NCBI RefSeq assembly: GCF_030286555.1
Contig: NZ_JASVWF010000010.1
Location: 148,982 to 212,981 of the forward strand
DNA from: Actinomycetospora termitidis
Lineage (GTDB): Bacteria > Actinomycetota > Actinomycetes > Mycobacteriales > Pseudonocardiaceae
Length of the DNA: 64,000 nucleotides
Reading direction: 5' to 3'
The position numbers and the translations under genes are program-made. This document shows positions 54,377 to 62,702 of the stretch, in pieces. A model generated the notes under the pieces. That model was not told the DNA's origin, did not search any database, and worked only from the letters and a program-made list of their open reading frames with translations. How positions within the stretch are numbered: the stretch's first letter is position 1; each line of letters starts with the position of its first letter.

Positions 54377-55531
54377 CTACACCCGCTCGATGATCGTGGC
54401 GTTGGACTGGCCGCCGCCCTCGCACATCGTCTGCAGCCCGCGGGTCGCGCCGGTGCGCTGCAGCTCGTGCACGAGCTTCGTCGCGAGGACCGCGCCGGTC
54501 GCGCCGAGCGGGTGCCCCATCGCGATCGCGCCGCCGTTGACGTTGGTGCGCTCCAGCGGGGCGCCGGTCTCCTCGGCCCACGCGAGCACGACGGAGGCGA
54601 ACGCCTCGTTGCACTCGAACAGGTCGATGTCGTCGATGCCGAGGCCCGCCTTGCGCAGCACCGCCCGGGTCGCGGGGATCGGGCCGGTCAACATCAGCAC
54701 CGGGTCCTCCCCGACGACGGCCATCGTCGAGACCTTCGCGACCGGCTGGAGGTCGTGGTCGCGCATCGCCTGCTCCGAGGCGATCAGCATCGCCGCCGAC
54801 CCCACCGACACCTGCGACGACACGGCCGCCGTCAGGGCGTAGCCCTCGCGCAGCGGCGGGAGCGAGGCCATCTTCTCCAGGTCGACGTTCGGCCGGACGC
54901 CCTCGTCGTGGGACAGGAAGTTCAGCGGGGCGATCTGCCCGGTGAAGCGGCCCTCGTCGGTCGCGACGGCGGCCCGGCGGTGCGACTCGACCGCGAGCTC
55001 CTCCATCCGCTCCCGCGTGATCCCCCACTTCTCCGCGATGAGCTGGGCCCCGCGGAACTGGCTGATCTCCTGCTCGCCGTAGCGCTGGATCCACTTCTCG
55101 CCCTCGCGGCGGGTGCCCATCCGCTCCAGCACCGCGGCGTTGGCGTCGATCGGGACGATCGCCATGTTCTCCACGCCCGCCGCGACGACGAGATCCTGCG
55201 TCCCGGACATGATCGCCTGCGCCGCGAAGTGCAGTGCCTGCTGCGACGAGCCGCACGCCCGGTTGATCGTCGTGCCCGGCACGTGCTCGGGCAGGCCCGC
55301 CGACAGCCACGCCGTCCGGCCGATGACCCCCGCCTGCGGGCCGAGCTGGGACACGCACCCCATCAGCACGTCCTCGACGGCGCCCGGGTCGACGCCGGTG
55401 CGCTCCATCAGCGCCGTCAGCGCGTGCGCGCCGAGGTCGGCGGGGTGCACGTCGGCGAGCTTGCCCTTGCGGGTGCCGACCGGCGAGCGGACGGCGTCGA
55501 CGATGTAGGCCTCATTGACGGGCGGGGCCAC
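54377..55531 (-). CDS. Acetyl-CoA acetyltransferase (thiolase)
   Basis: 384 aa from GTG 55531 with GGAGG six bases upstream. Thiolase catalytic residues are Cys in TTINRACGSSQQALH (about 90), His in NVNGGAIAMGHPLGATGA (about 340) and the second Cys in GLQTMCEGGGQSNATIIE (about 372), all intact. It condenses or cleaves acyl-CoA with CoA in beta-oxidation or polyketide-like routes. It is divergent from the TetR at 55689 and not in an obvious operon, so degradative versus biosynthetic use cannot be told. Confidence 0.92.
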   Translation of the reverse strand: MAPPVNEAYIVDAVRSPVGTRKGKLADVHPADLGAHALTALMERTGVDPGAVEDVLMGCVSQLGPQAGVIGRTAWLSAGLPEHVPGTTINRACGSSQQALHFAAQAIMSGTQDLVVAAGVENMAIVPIDANAAVLERMGTRREGEKWIQRYGEQEISQFRGAQLIAEKWGITRERMEELAVESHRRAAVATDEGRFTGQIAPLNFLSHDEGVRPNVDLEKMASLPPLREGYALTAAVSSQVSVGSAAMLIASEQAMRDHDLQPVAKVSTMAVVGEDPVLMLTGPIPATRAVLRKAGLGIDDIDLFECNEAFASVVLAWAEETGAPLERTNVNGGAIAMGHPLGATGAVLATKLVHELQRTGATRGLQTMCEGGGQSNATIIERV

Positions 55532-55662
55532 GGTGCCTCCTGGGCGCTTCGGGGAGCCCCAGTCTCTGGGGTGGACACCTGCGGCGCCACCCACCCGACG
55601 TGATCGGGCGGGCACGGGCCGAGGTTCACCTTGACGACGGCTCCCACCCCTGTGTCTCCTTG

Positions 55663-55676
55663 GTTGGTCTACCAAC
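55663..55676. promoter_or_regulatory. TetR operator upstream of the CocE-hydrolase operon
   Basis: Perfect dyad GTTGGT-CT-ACCAAC, ending 12 bases before the TetR start, so bound repressor would block transcription or initiation of the tetR-hydrolase operon. It could also reach the divergent thiolase promoter. Confidence 0.65.
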
Positions 55677-55688
55677 GAGGAGCGCGCG

Positions 55689-56252
55689 ATGACCGGCCGT
55701 CGGGACGAGATCGTGGAGGCGGCGCTCGCCGTCATCCGGGAGTCCGGGCTCGCCGCGTTCACCCAGCCCCGCGTGGCCCGCCGGACCGGGCTGCGCCAGA
55801 GCCACCTGACCTACTACTTCCCGACCCGCGACGAGCTGCTGGTGGCCGTCGCCCACGAGGCGGTGCGGCAGCGCCTCGTCGCTCTCGGGCCCGTCGGTAC
55901 GGCGCCGACCGCCGAGGCGAAGGTCGCCGCCCTCGCCGCGGTCCTGGTCGCCCCCGAGCAGACCCGTGTGCTGCTCGCCCTCACCCAGAGCGCCGACGTC
56001 GTCCCCGACGTGCGAATCGCGATGGTCGAGCTCGGCCGGGGCCTCGTGCCCCTGGCCGCCTCCCTCCTCACCGCGGCCGGCGCCGAGGTCGCCCCGGCCA
56101 CCCTGGACACCTTGCAGTCCACCTCCACCGGCATCGCCGTGCTCGCACTGGCCCAGGGCGGTGAGGCGTTCCGGCAGCGCGCCGAGGCCGCCCTCACCGC
56201 GCTGCTGCACGGACTCGCCGTCACGAACCCGCTCCGAGAGGCCCGACCATGA
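55689..56252 (+). CDS. TetR family regulator
   Basis: 187 aa. HTH: RRDEIVEAALAVIRESGLAAFTQPRVARRTGLRQSHLTYYFPTRDELL in parts (about 4-51). The C-terminal domain (AEAKVAALAAVLVAPEQTRVLLALTQSADVVPDVRIAM in parts) resembles the TetR_C group of regulators next to catabolic enzymes. The stop overlaps the start of the CocE hydrolase (ATGA), and the perfect GTTGGT dyad just upstream is the probable operator, giving autoregulation plus control of the hydrolase by its substrate or product. Confidence 0.88.
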   Translation: MTGRRDEIVEAALAVIRESGLAAFTQPRVARRTGLRQSHLTYYFPTRDELLVAVAHEAVRQRLVALGPVGTAPTAEAKVAALAAVLVAPEQTRVLLALTQSADVVPDVRIAMVELGRGLVPLAASLLTAAGAEVAPATLDTLQSTSTGIAVLALAQGGEAFRQRAEAALTALLHGLAVTNPLREARP

Positions 56253-58018
56253 CCGCCCGCGTCCGCATCCCGCTCAAGCCCTCGACCGCAGGTCCGCAGT
56301 ACGCCGGCTGGACCCCGCGCGCCGTCGCCATGGAGGGCCTCGGCAACCGCGTGCTCGCCGGCCAGTCCGTGCCCGTGGCCGACGGCGTCACGCTCAACGC
56401 CGACGTCTACACGCCCGCCACCCCGGGCCGGTACCCGGCGGTCGTGTCCTTCGGCGGCTACAACACCGAGTGGCACACCGCGGGGGTGCCGACCGGCTCG
56501 AACGAGATCGGCTCGCCCCCCGTGTTCACCGACCGCGGGTACTGCCCGGTGATCGTCGAACGCCGGGGCATGGGCCGCTCGACCGGCGAGCAGGTCATGT
56601 TCTTCGACCCCCAGGACGTCGACGACCACGAGAAGGTCATCGCCTGGGCCGCGGAGCAGCCGTGGTGCAACGGCGAGGTCGTCCTGTTCGGCACCTCGTA
56701 CTACGGCATGACCCAGCCTCTGGTCGCCGCGCGCCGCCCGCCAGCGCTCAAGGCGTTCTTCGCGAACGAGATCTGCACCGACTTCGTCCGGCACCTGCAG
56801 CTCTTCGGCAGCGTGCCGTCGGCGTTCTTCCTCGCGCTCTGGATGGGCGCGAACTTCACCGAGGCCCGCTACCGCCAGACGATGCCGCCGAACCGGCGCG
56901 CGCTGATCAGCCGGGTCACCAACGGCCCGCTGCACCCGCTGCTCGAGAAGATGGTGCACCGCAACGTCGACACCCTCTTCGAGCGGTTCATGGCGGCGAC
57001 CCCGGTCGAGTTCGTGCGCGAGATCTACGCCCGGTGGATGTTCGACGAGAAGACGCGCGAGTCCTCGACGATGCCGGAGGGGTCCGCGCCGGTCCTGGGC
57101 GAGATCGACGTGCCGTTCGCGGTCGTGCAGAACCTCGGCTACCTCAACCTCCACCAGTTCGGCAGCTACGACCTCGCCGAGCACGCCGGCACCCCGGCCG
57201 ACCGCCGGTGGCTGATCCTCGGTCCGCCCGAGTACGACCTGCCGGTGTACGCGTGGGAGGGCGAGGCGCTCGCGTTCTTCGACCACGTCCTGCGCGGCGT
57301 CGACAACGGCTACGACACCCAGCCGCCGGTCCGCTACTGGGTCGACGGCGACGGCGGCTACGCCTCGGCCGCCGCGTTCCCACCGCCGGACGGCGAGGTC
57401 CTGCACCTGCAGCTCGCCTCGGGCGGCGCCGACCACGAGACCCACCGGCTGACGACGGAGGCCGCACCGGACGGGTCGAACTCGTGGGCCGCCGTGCCCC
57501 GCGGGGTCCCCGTGCTCGGCGGGATGGACCAGCTGGCCAACCAGCTGCTCCGTTTCGAGCTCCCGGTCACCGAGGAGACCCACCTCGCGGGCCCGGTCAC
57601 CGCCCACCTGCGCTTCAGCTGCACCGAGATCGACTCCTACGTGCTCGCGCGGCTGTCCCGAGTCGATGCGGCCGGCGCCTCACACCTGCTGTCGATGGGC
57701 GCCGTCCGGCCCGTCGCGCGCACCGAGGACACGGCCCGCAGCACCGCGGTCGAGATCGCGATCGACCCCGGGCACCGGGAACCCCTGACGCCGGGCGAGC
57801 CGGTCGTGCTGCGGTTCAGCCTCACCCCGGGCCCGGTGCACCTGCGGGCCGGGGAGCGGCTGCGCCTCGAGCTCGGCAGCCGGACCGACCTGCTCATCGA
57901 GGGCCCGGGGCAGGGCTACGTGCAGTTCGACCTGCCGGTCCCGCCGTACCTGTGCCGCAACACCGTGCACCTCGGCGGGGAGAGCCGGATCGAGGTCACG
58001 CGCGTGCCTCAGCCCTGA
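56249..58018 (+). CDS. CocE/NonD family hydrolase (X-Pro dipeptidyl-peptidase S15-like)
   Basis: 589 aa. CocE/S15 markers: VPVADGVTLNADVYTP (about 42-57), VSFGGYNTEWH (oxyanion, about 66-76), ERRGMGRSTGE (about 105-115), nucleophile elbow LFGTSYYGMTQP (Ser about 152, GxSYxG), then the C-terminal jelly-roll domain from about 400 (LAGPVTAHLRFSCTEIDSYVLARLSRVD in parts) as in cocaine esterase. Hydrolyses acyl esters or amides; no signal peptide, so cytosolic. Translationally coupled to the TetR. Its last 10 bases overlap the 3' end of the convergent lsr2 gene. Confidence 0.85.
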   Translation: MTARVRIPLKPSTAGPQYAGWTPRAVAMEGLGNRVLAGQSVPVADGVTLNADVYTPATPGRYPAVVSFGGYNTEWHTAGVPTGSNEIGSPPVFTDRGYCPVIVERRGMGRSTGEQVMFFDPQDVDDHEKVIAWAAEQPWCNGEVVLFGTSYYGMTQPLVAARRPPALKAFFANEICTDFVRHLQLFGSVPSAFFLALWMGANFTEARYRQTMPPNRRALISRVTNGPLHPLLEKMVHRNVDTLFERFMAATPVEFVREIYARWMFDEKTRESSTMPEGSAPVLGEIDVPFAVVQNLGYLNLHQFGSYDLAEHAGTPADRRWLILGPPEYDLPVYAWEGEALAFFDHVLRGVDNGYDTQPPVRYWVDGDGGYASAAAFPPPDGEVLHLQLASGGADHETHRLTTEAAPDGSNSWAAVPRGVPVLGGMDQLANQLLRFELPVTEETHLAGPVTAHLRFSCTEIDSYVLARLSRVDAAGASHLLSMGAVRPVARTEDTARSTAVEIAIDPGHREPLTPGEPVVLRFSLTPGPVHLRAGERLRLELGSRTDLLIEGPGQGYVQFDLPVPPYLCRNTVHLGGESRIEVTRVPQP

Positions 58019-58650
58019 CGGGCCGCCCACGCGTTGTAGTTCGCGATGAGGTCCTTCTTGAGCTGGCCGCGCGGCTTGACCTCGATGCCCTCGCCGACCG
58101 CCCAGGCCCGGATCGTCTCGCGCTCGGGGGCGGTCAGGCCGTCACGGCCGCGGGGCTGCTCGTCGGTCTCGGCATCGGCGGTCCCGGTGGCGGTCTCGGT
58201 GGCGGTCTCGGTGGCGGTCTCGGTCGCGGTCTCGGTGGCTGGCTCCGGCTCGCTCTCGACGGCGCTCGACTCCGGCTCGGAGGCGGGGCGGGCGAGCAGA
58301 GACGCGTCGCCCGCCTCGAAGGCCTGGATGACATACGCGGGGAGACGGCCCCGGGCGGAGAGCGAGGCGCCGTGCTGGTCGGCCCAGGCCCGGATCTCCT
58401 GGTTCCGCTCGCGCGAGGACGAGTTCGACGAGGCCGGCGTGCGGGCGGGAGCCGGCTCCGGAGCAGCCTGACGTCCCCCGGTCCGCCGGGCCGCCGCGAG
58501 GTAGGGCTCGAGCGTGGACCGCAGGTCGCCCGCGTGCGCGGTGGTCAGGTCGATCTCGTACGAGGCGCCGTCGAGGCCGAAGCCGACGGTCTCGTCGGCG
58601 GTGCTGCCGTCGATGTCGTCGACCAGCGTGACCGTCGTCCTGGTGGCCAT
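58009..58650 (-). CDS. lsr2: Lsr2-family nucleoid protein with two C-terminal DNA-binding domains
   Basis: 213 aa, about twice the usual 110. The N-terminal dimerisation domain is standard (TVTLVDDIDGSTADETVGFGLDGASYEIDL in parts, 5-35; AHAGDLRSTLEPYLAAARR). A first DNA-binding domain follows (about 80-117: RNQEIRAWADQHGASLSARGRLPAYVIQAF) with the RGR minor-groove motif. After an acidic linker with repeated T-E-T-A units (about 140-158) comes a second (about 175-211: ERETIRAWAVGEGIEVKPRGQLKKDLIANYNAW) with RGQ in that position. Lsr2 bridges AT-rich DNA and silences acquired genes; two heads per subunit could bridge or bind more tightly. Start ATG 58650. Confidence 0.9.
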   Translation of the reverse strand: MATRTTVTLVDDIDGSTADETVGFGLDGASYEIDLTTAHAGDLRSTLEPYLAAARRTGGRQAAPEPAPARTPASSNSSSRERNQEIRAWADQHGASLSARGRLPAYVIQAFEAGDASLLARPASEPESSAVESEPEPATETATETATETATETATGTADAETDEQPRGRDGLTAPERETIRAWAVGEGIEVKPRGQLKKDLIANYNAWAARQG

Positions 58651-58769
58651 TCCTGCGCTCCTCGGGTGGCCTGGGCGTGTGGTGTCGGGACGCCGGTCCC
58701 CCTCGGGCCTGCTCCTCGGGGCGATGTCCTACCAGGTACCCGGCGTCCCCGCCGCGAGAATCGCCCGGG

Positions 58770-59345
58770 TCACAGGCCGCACATCGCCAGCAGGCGGTCG
58801 CGGGGCGACGGTGAGTCCGGCTCCCCGGCGGGCAGGAGGATCCCGACCTGACGCCACAGCTCCGCGCGCGAACCGAGACCGACGAGCACCGCGGACGCCA
58901 GCTCGTCGTCGAGCGGCGAGGGCGTCCCCAGCGCCCGCGCCAGAGCCTCCGCGCCGAGCGTGCGCGCGACCACGAGCTGCCACAGGTACTCCTCGACCGA
59001 GCAGTCCCCGAACGAGCAGTGCACGGTGCCGGCGAGGTCGTCCACGCGCTCGGCCGCCGCCCGCGCCCGCGCTGCCAGATCCGGGAACGCACCGATCTCC
59101 GGCTCCCCCGCCTCGGCCATCGTCTCCCCCGCGAGCTGCGAGGGGATCCACGCCTCGTCCCGCGCGATGTGCGCGACGGCCTCTCGCACCGGGCGGCGTC
59201 CGACGGGGTCGGAGGCGAAGACGGGCTCGAGGACCACGCCCCACCCGTCGTCGGGAACGGACGAGACCACCCGCTCGATCGCGCGGTCGGCGGCGAGGAA
59301 CGTCGAGATCGGCATGGCCGTGAGCGTCGCGGACGTGGCGGTCAT
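58770..59345 (-). CDS. DinB-like/maleylpyruvate isomerase N-terminal-type protein
   Basis: 191 aa from ATG 59345, overlapping the stop of the monooxygenase (ATGA), so the two are coupled. A four-helix-bundle protein of the type annotated TIGR03086/mycothiol-dependent: FLAADRAIERVVSSVPDDGW (about 15-34), REAVAHIARDEAWIPSQL with the helix-2 His and Glu/Asp (about 53-70), and CSFGDCSVEEYLWQLVVARTLGAEAL (about 109-134) with a second polar set. Relatives use mycothiol as cofactor. It may process the product of the upstream monooxygenase. Confidence 0.72.
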   Translation of the reverse strand: MTATSATLTAMPISTFLAADRAIERVVSSVPDDGWGVVLEPVFASDPVGRRPVREAVAHIARDEAWIPSQLAGETMAEAGEPEIGAFPDLAARARAAAERVDDLAGTVHCSFGDCSVEEYLWQLVVARTLGAEALARALGTPSPLDDELASAVLVGLGSRAELWRQVGILLPAGEPDSPSPRDRLLAMCGL

Positions 59346-60673
59346 GTTCGGTCCGCCATCACGGGGGCAGCCAGCGCCTTCTCGACGACGGCGGAGAGCT
59401 CGGCCCGCGTGGGCCCGGGCGCGAGCGCGGGGCGCCACCCGGTCTCGTAGACCCGGCGGGCGCGCTCGCGGACCGTGTCGAGGCTCGCGGGCCCCGCCAG
59501 CATCGCGAGGTAGGGCCCGATCGACTCCGCGATGACCGGGTCCACCGCGGCCGCCGCCATGACGCGGTCGGAGGGCAGGTCGGGGTCGAGGTCGGTGTCC
59601 CGGCCGCGCCAGCGATCGAGCATCGCGCCGTCCATGCAGACGTGGTCGGCGACCCACGGCCGCATCTCCCGGTCGCACCAGGACTCGAACGCCGGGCCGA
59701 TCCCGTCGTCGGGAACCTCCTCGTCGAGCAGCCGCAGCAACTCGCGTACCTGCAGCAACGACGTCGCGATGCCGCGCCCGAACATCGGCGTCGTGGTGGC
59801 GACCGCATCCCCGACGTGCACCAGGCCGCGGAGGCCCGACTGGCGACGGTAGTGGTTGACGAGCTCCCCGCCGGGCAGGACCGCGGTGATCGGCTCGGCA
59901 CGCTCCGGGTCGGTCCAGGTGTCGAGGCCCGGGATCGCGGCGCAGGCCGCCTCGAAGACGCGCTCGTGGCGGAGGGCCGCGAGGTCGGGGTCGGCGATCG
60001 GACGGACGATCAGGACGGAGAAGATGCCGCGCTCGTGCCGGAAGACGATGACCTGGTAGCCGTCGAGCTCGGCCTGCCAGGCGAGCGGGTTCGTCATCGG
60101 GCCGGGCTCGGCCCCCGGTCGGAGCTGGTACTGGCGGTCCACGTACGCGACCCCGGTGCGCCCCGACAGCTCCGCGTCGGGCCGGAGGGAGCGGGTGACC
60201 CGCCCGGACCGCCCGGAGGCGTCGACGACGAGGTCGGCGGGCTCCACGATGCCGTCGACGACGAGACCGGTGGCGCGGCCGTCCTCGACCGTGACCGCGT
60301 CCACGTGGCCACGCCTGAGTTCCAGGCCAGGGGTGGCGGCGACGACACCGTGCAGCGCCCGCTCGAAGGTCTCCCGCCGCGACCGCATGCCCCCACGGGT
60401 GGTCCGGCCATCGGGGAGGGTGAACGTGATCGGCTCCGCCCCCGCGGCCAACCACGCCTCGTACGCACCGGGCACCTCCGCCTGCAACGTCTCGCCGATC
60501 TGCGGGCGGAAGCCGTGCGCGTGGTGGAACTGCATCACGCCCCGGCGGGCCCACCCGCCGTCGGGATCCGGCCCGGCGTCCCGGTCGACCGCCACCACGT
60601 GATGTCCGCGCCGGGCGAGCGCCGCCCCCAGGACGAGCCCGGTCGGGCCGCTGCCGATGATCGCGACGTGCAC
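59342..60673 (-). CDS. FAD-dependent monooxygenase (geranylgeranyl-reductase/tryptophan-halogenase-like fold)
   Basis: 443 aa from GTG 60673. FAD-binding VAIIGSGPTGLVLGAALARRGHHVVAVDRD in parts (3-32), RRETFERALHGVVA (about 92-105), VVDASGRSGRVTRSL (DG-like motif as DAS, about 144-158) and HVGDAVATTTPMFGRGIATSLLQ (GD motif, about 286-308). No halogenase WxWxIP motif. NAD(P)H-dependent oxygenation or reduction of a hydrophobic substrate is likely. It forms an operon with the DinB-like gene and is divergent from a TetR, with a clear operator between them. Confidence 0.82.
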   Translation of the reverse strand: MHVAIIGSGPTGLVLGAALARRGHHVVAVDRDAGPDPDGGWARRGVMQFHHAHGFRPQIGETLQAEVPGAYEAWLAAGAEPITFTLPDGRTTRGGMRSRRETFERALHGVVAATPGLELRRGHVDAVTVEDGRATGLVVDGIVEPADLVVDASGRSGRVTRSLRPDAELSGRTGVAYVDRQYQLRPGAEPGPMTNPLAWQAELDGYQVIVFRHERGIFSVLIVRPIADPDLAALRHERVFEAACAAIPGLDTWTDPERAEPITAVLPGGELVNHYRRQSGLRGLVHVGDAVATTTPMFGRGIATSLLQVRELLRLLDEEVPDDGIGPAFESWCDREMRPWVADHVCMDGAMLDRWRGRDTDLDPDLPSDRVMAAAAVDPVIAESIGPYLAMLAGPASLDTVRERARRVYETGWRPALAPGPTRAELSAVVEKALAAPVMADRT

Positions 60674-60693
60674 GGCGACCGCCTCGGATCTAC

Positions 60694-60722
60694 ACTCGTG
60701 GTGAATCGGATGCACCCAGAGT
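60694..60722. promoter_or_regulatory. TetR operator between monooxygenase and tetR
   Basis: Imperfect palindrome: ACTCGTGGTGAAT, three-base centre CGG, ATGCACCCAGAGT (arms match at 10 of 13). It is AT-richer than its surroundings and lies 20-50 bp from both divergent starts. Confidence 0.65.
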
Positions 60723-60748
60723 GCAACGTCGACGAGGAGGTGTCAAGG

Positions 60749-61390
60749 TTGTCCCGTTCCTACCGGTCCGATCTCCGCGCCCGGCAGGCCCGGTCGACCC
60801 GCTGGTCCGTGGTCGAGGCCGCCGCCGCGCTCTTCGTGGCCCGGGGTTACGACCGCACGACCCTGGATGCGGTCGCCGAGGAGAGCGGGGTCAGCCGGCG
60901 GACCGTCGTCAACGCGGTCGGCGGCAAGGCGGCGCTGCTGAAGCTGGCGTGGGACTGGACGCTGGTCGGCGACGACGAGCCGACGCCCATGGCCGACCGA
61001 CCAGACGTCGTCGCGATCCGCACGAGCAGGGATCCGGAGGAGTCGCTGCGGCTCTGGGCCCGCGTGGTCACCGAGACCGGGTCGCGGGCGGCCGCCCTGG
61101 GCCGGGTGCTCGTCGCCGCGGCGGACGCGGACGACGAGGCGGCGGCGCTGCTGGCCACGGCCGAGACGCAACGACTCGAGGGGGCACGGGCCTTCGCGCA
61201 GCACCTCGCGTCGCTCGATGCGCTGGCCGTGCCGGTCGACCGGGCCGCGGAGGCGTTCTGGGCCCTCTCCTCCGGCGCGGTGCACCGGAGCCTGGTGATC
61301 GACCGCGGCTGGTCGACCGAGGAGTTCGCGGTCTGGCTGGAGGCGCAGGCCGCGGCCAGCACGCGCCCTACTCCGTCCGTGCCGCGATGA
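60749..61390 (+). CDS. TetR family regulator
   Basis: 213 aa from TTG 60749, chosen for GAGGAGG eight bases upstream; GTG 60740 and ATG 60710 are in frame, but the latter lies inside the operator. HTH: RWSVVEAAAALFVARGYDRTTLDAVAEESGVSRRTVVNAVGGKAALL in parts (about 12-57). Recognition helix VSRRTVVNAVGG. Ligand domain unassigned. It should repress the divergent monooxygenase operon and itself through the 60694-60722 palindrome. It overlaps the convergent permease 3' end by 23 bp. Confidence 0.85.
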   Translation: MSRSYRSDLRARQARSTRWSVVEAAAALFVARGYDRTTLDAVAEESGVSRRTVVNAVGGKAALLKLAWDWTLVGDDEPTPMADRPDVVAIRTSRDPEESLRLWARVVTETGSRAAALGRVLVAAADADDEAAALLATAETQRLEGARAFAQHLASLDALAVPVDRAAEAFWALSSGAVHRSLVIDRGWSTEEFAVWLEAQAAASTRPTPSVPR

Positions 61391-62129
61391 GGCGTTCCGC
61401 GAGCCCGGCGAGCCAGTCGACCAGCAGCGCGAGCGCGGCGACGAGCGACCCGGCGACGACGAGCACGGAGAGGCGGTTGAGCAGCAGCGCCTGCTGCACC
61501 AGCGCGCCGAGGCCGCCGGCGCCGATGTAGGAGGCCAGGGTGGCGGTGCCGACGTTGAGCACGAGCGCGACCCGCACCCCGGCCACGACGACCGGCATCG
61601 CGAGCGGGATCTCGACGTCGAGCAGCGTCCGGCGCGCGGACATCCCCATGCCGCGGGCCGTCTCGACCAGCGACGGGTCGACGTCCTTCAGCCCGACGAT
61701 CGTGTTGCGCAGCACCGGGAGCAGCGCCGCGAGTGCGAGCCCCAGGACCGCGCTGCGCGTCCCGAAGTCCCAGAACCCGAGCAGGATGAGCACGCCGAAC
61801 GCGGGCAGGGCCTGCGCGAAGCCGCCGATCGCGGCGACCGCGGTCGCGAGTGTGGCGAACCGCGGACGGCTGAGCACCAGCCCGAGCGGCACCGCGACGC
61901 CCAGCACGAGCACGGTCGAGTACAGCGTCAGCTCCAGGTGCTCGCCGAGCTGGCCGAGGACGTTCGCCGGGTCGAGCGCGCGTTGCTCGAGCGAGTCGAG
62001 GCGGGAGCCGTAGACCGAGCCGAAGGCCACGGCCAGCCCGACCACGATGACGGCGGGGACCAACCAGAGATCCGGTCCGACCTGCCACCGGCGCTCGTCG
62101 ACCGTGCCCCCGAGCGCCACGTCGACCAT
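61368..62129 (-). CDS. ABC transporter permease, osmoprotectant (ProW/OpuC) type
   Basis: 253 aa from ATG 62129 with about five or six membrane helices (about 22-42, 70-92, 100-125, 130-150, 185-215, 225-245). The EAA loop reads ETARGMGMSARRTLLDVEIPLAMPVVVAGVR in parts (about 155-185), typical of binding-protein-dependent transporters of betaine/choline/carnitine. LPAFGVLILLGFWDFGTRSAVLGLALAALLPVLRNT in parts is OpuCB-like. The ATPase, binding protein and second permease usually beside it are not here, so it is an isolated permease, perhaps served by components elsewhere. Confidence 0.82.
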   Translation of the reverse strand: MVDVALGGTVDERRWQVGPDLWLVPAVIVVGLAVAFGSVYGSRLDSLEQRALDPANVLGQLGEHLELTLYSTVLVLGVAVPLGLVLSRPRFATLATAVAAIGGFAQALPAFGVLILLGFWDFGTRSAVLGLALAALLPVLRNTIVGLKDVDPSLVETARGMGMSARRTLLDVEIPLAMPVVVAGVRVALVLNVGTATLASYIGAGGLGALVQQALLLNRLSVLVVAGSLVAALALLVDWLAGLAERLIAARTE

Positions 62130-62165
62130 GGTGGAGGTGGCCGTGCGGTCGGGCAGGATGAGCGG

Positions 62166-62594
62166 ATGGAGCTCGATGAGTGGGGCGCGCTGGCGGCCGA
62201 GGAGCACGGGCTGGTCGTCGTGGCGACGGCGCGCGCGGACGGCTCGATCCAGTCCTCCGTGGTGAACGCGGGCGTGCTCGCGCACCCGGTCACGGGAGAG
62301 GACGTGCTCGCCTTCGTCACCTACGGTCCGGCCAAGCTGGGGAACCTCCGACGCCGGCCCTGGACGGCGGTGACCGCCCGGTCGGGGTGGCGGTGGGGCA
62401 CGGTCGAGGGCGGGGTCGAGATCGCGGGACCGGACGACCCGCTGCCGGGGGTCGACGACGTGGCCACGCTGCTCCGAGCGGTCTTCACGGCCGCCGGCGG
62501 CACTCACGACGACTGGGACGAGTTCGACGCCACGATGGCGCGGGACCGGCGGGCCGCCGTCCTCGTGACGCCGGCACGGGTCTACTCGAACTGA
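62166..62594 (+). CDS. Pyridoxamine 5'-phosphate oxidase-like (F420/FMN) protein
   Basis: 142 aa. Split-barrel fold: HGLVVVATARADGSIQSSVVNAGVLAHP in parts (about 14-41), GPAKLGNLRRRPWTAVTAR (about 54-72) and GVEIAGPDD (about 83-91). It belongs to the TIGR03618-like group, probably binding F420 or FMN; reaction unknown. It is divergent from the permease (36 bp between starts) and only distantly similar to the protein at 47611. Confidence 0.75.
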   Translation: MELDEWGALAAEEHGLVVVATARADGSIQSSVVNAGVLAHPVTGEDVLAFVTYGPAKLGNLRRRPWTAVTARSGWRWGTVEGGVEIAGPDDPLPGVDDVATLLRAVFTAAGGTHDDWDEFDATMARDRRAAVLVTPARVYSN

Positions 62595-62611
62595 GACGGT
62601 CCGGCCTGCCC

Positions 62612-62638
62612 AGAGATCGTGACCGTTTCGTGATCTCT
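62612..62638. terminator. Small hairpin after the oxidoreductase
   Basis: AGAGATC and GATCTCT pair across 13 bases, 18 bases after the stop. Short stem; weak terminator at best. Confidence 0.4.
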
Positions 62639-62688
62639 ATGGAGCGCTGTCCTGGGCTTTCTCGGCCGTGACTGTCGGGGGTTCGCTC

Positions 62689-62702
62689 TAGTGTTCGAAT
62701 CA
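62689..62702 (+). promoter_or_regulatory. Probable -10 element giving a leaderless DUF222 transcript
   Basis: TAGTGT (62689-62694) ends seven bases before the ATG at 62702, so transcription would begin at or next to the start codon. No ribosome site precedes the ATG, which supports a leaderless message. No clear -35. Confidence 0.5.

Noticed and set aside
58188..58245. Tandem GGTCTCGGTGGC-like DNA repeat
   Set aside because: It is the coding sequence of the T-E-T-A linker in the Lsr2 protein, not a separate element.
62690..62702. GTTCGAATC resembling a tRNA T-loop
   Set aside because: No acceptor or anticodon stems can be drawn around it, and it lies directly at the DUF222 start as a promoter-proximal sequence.
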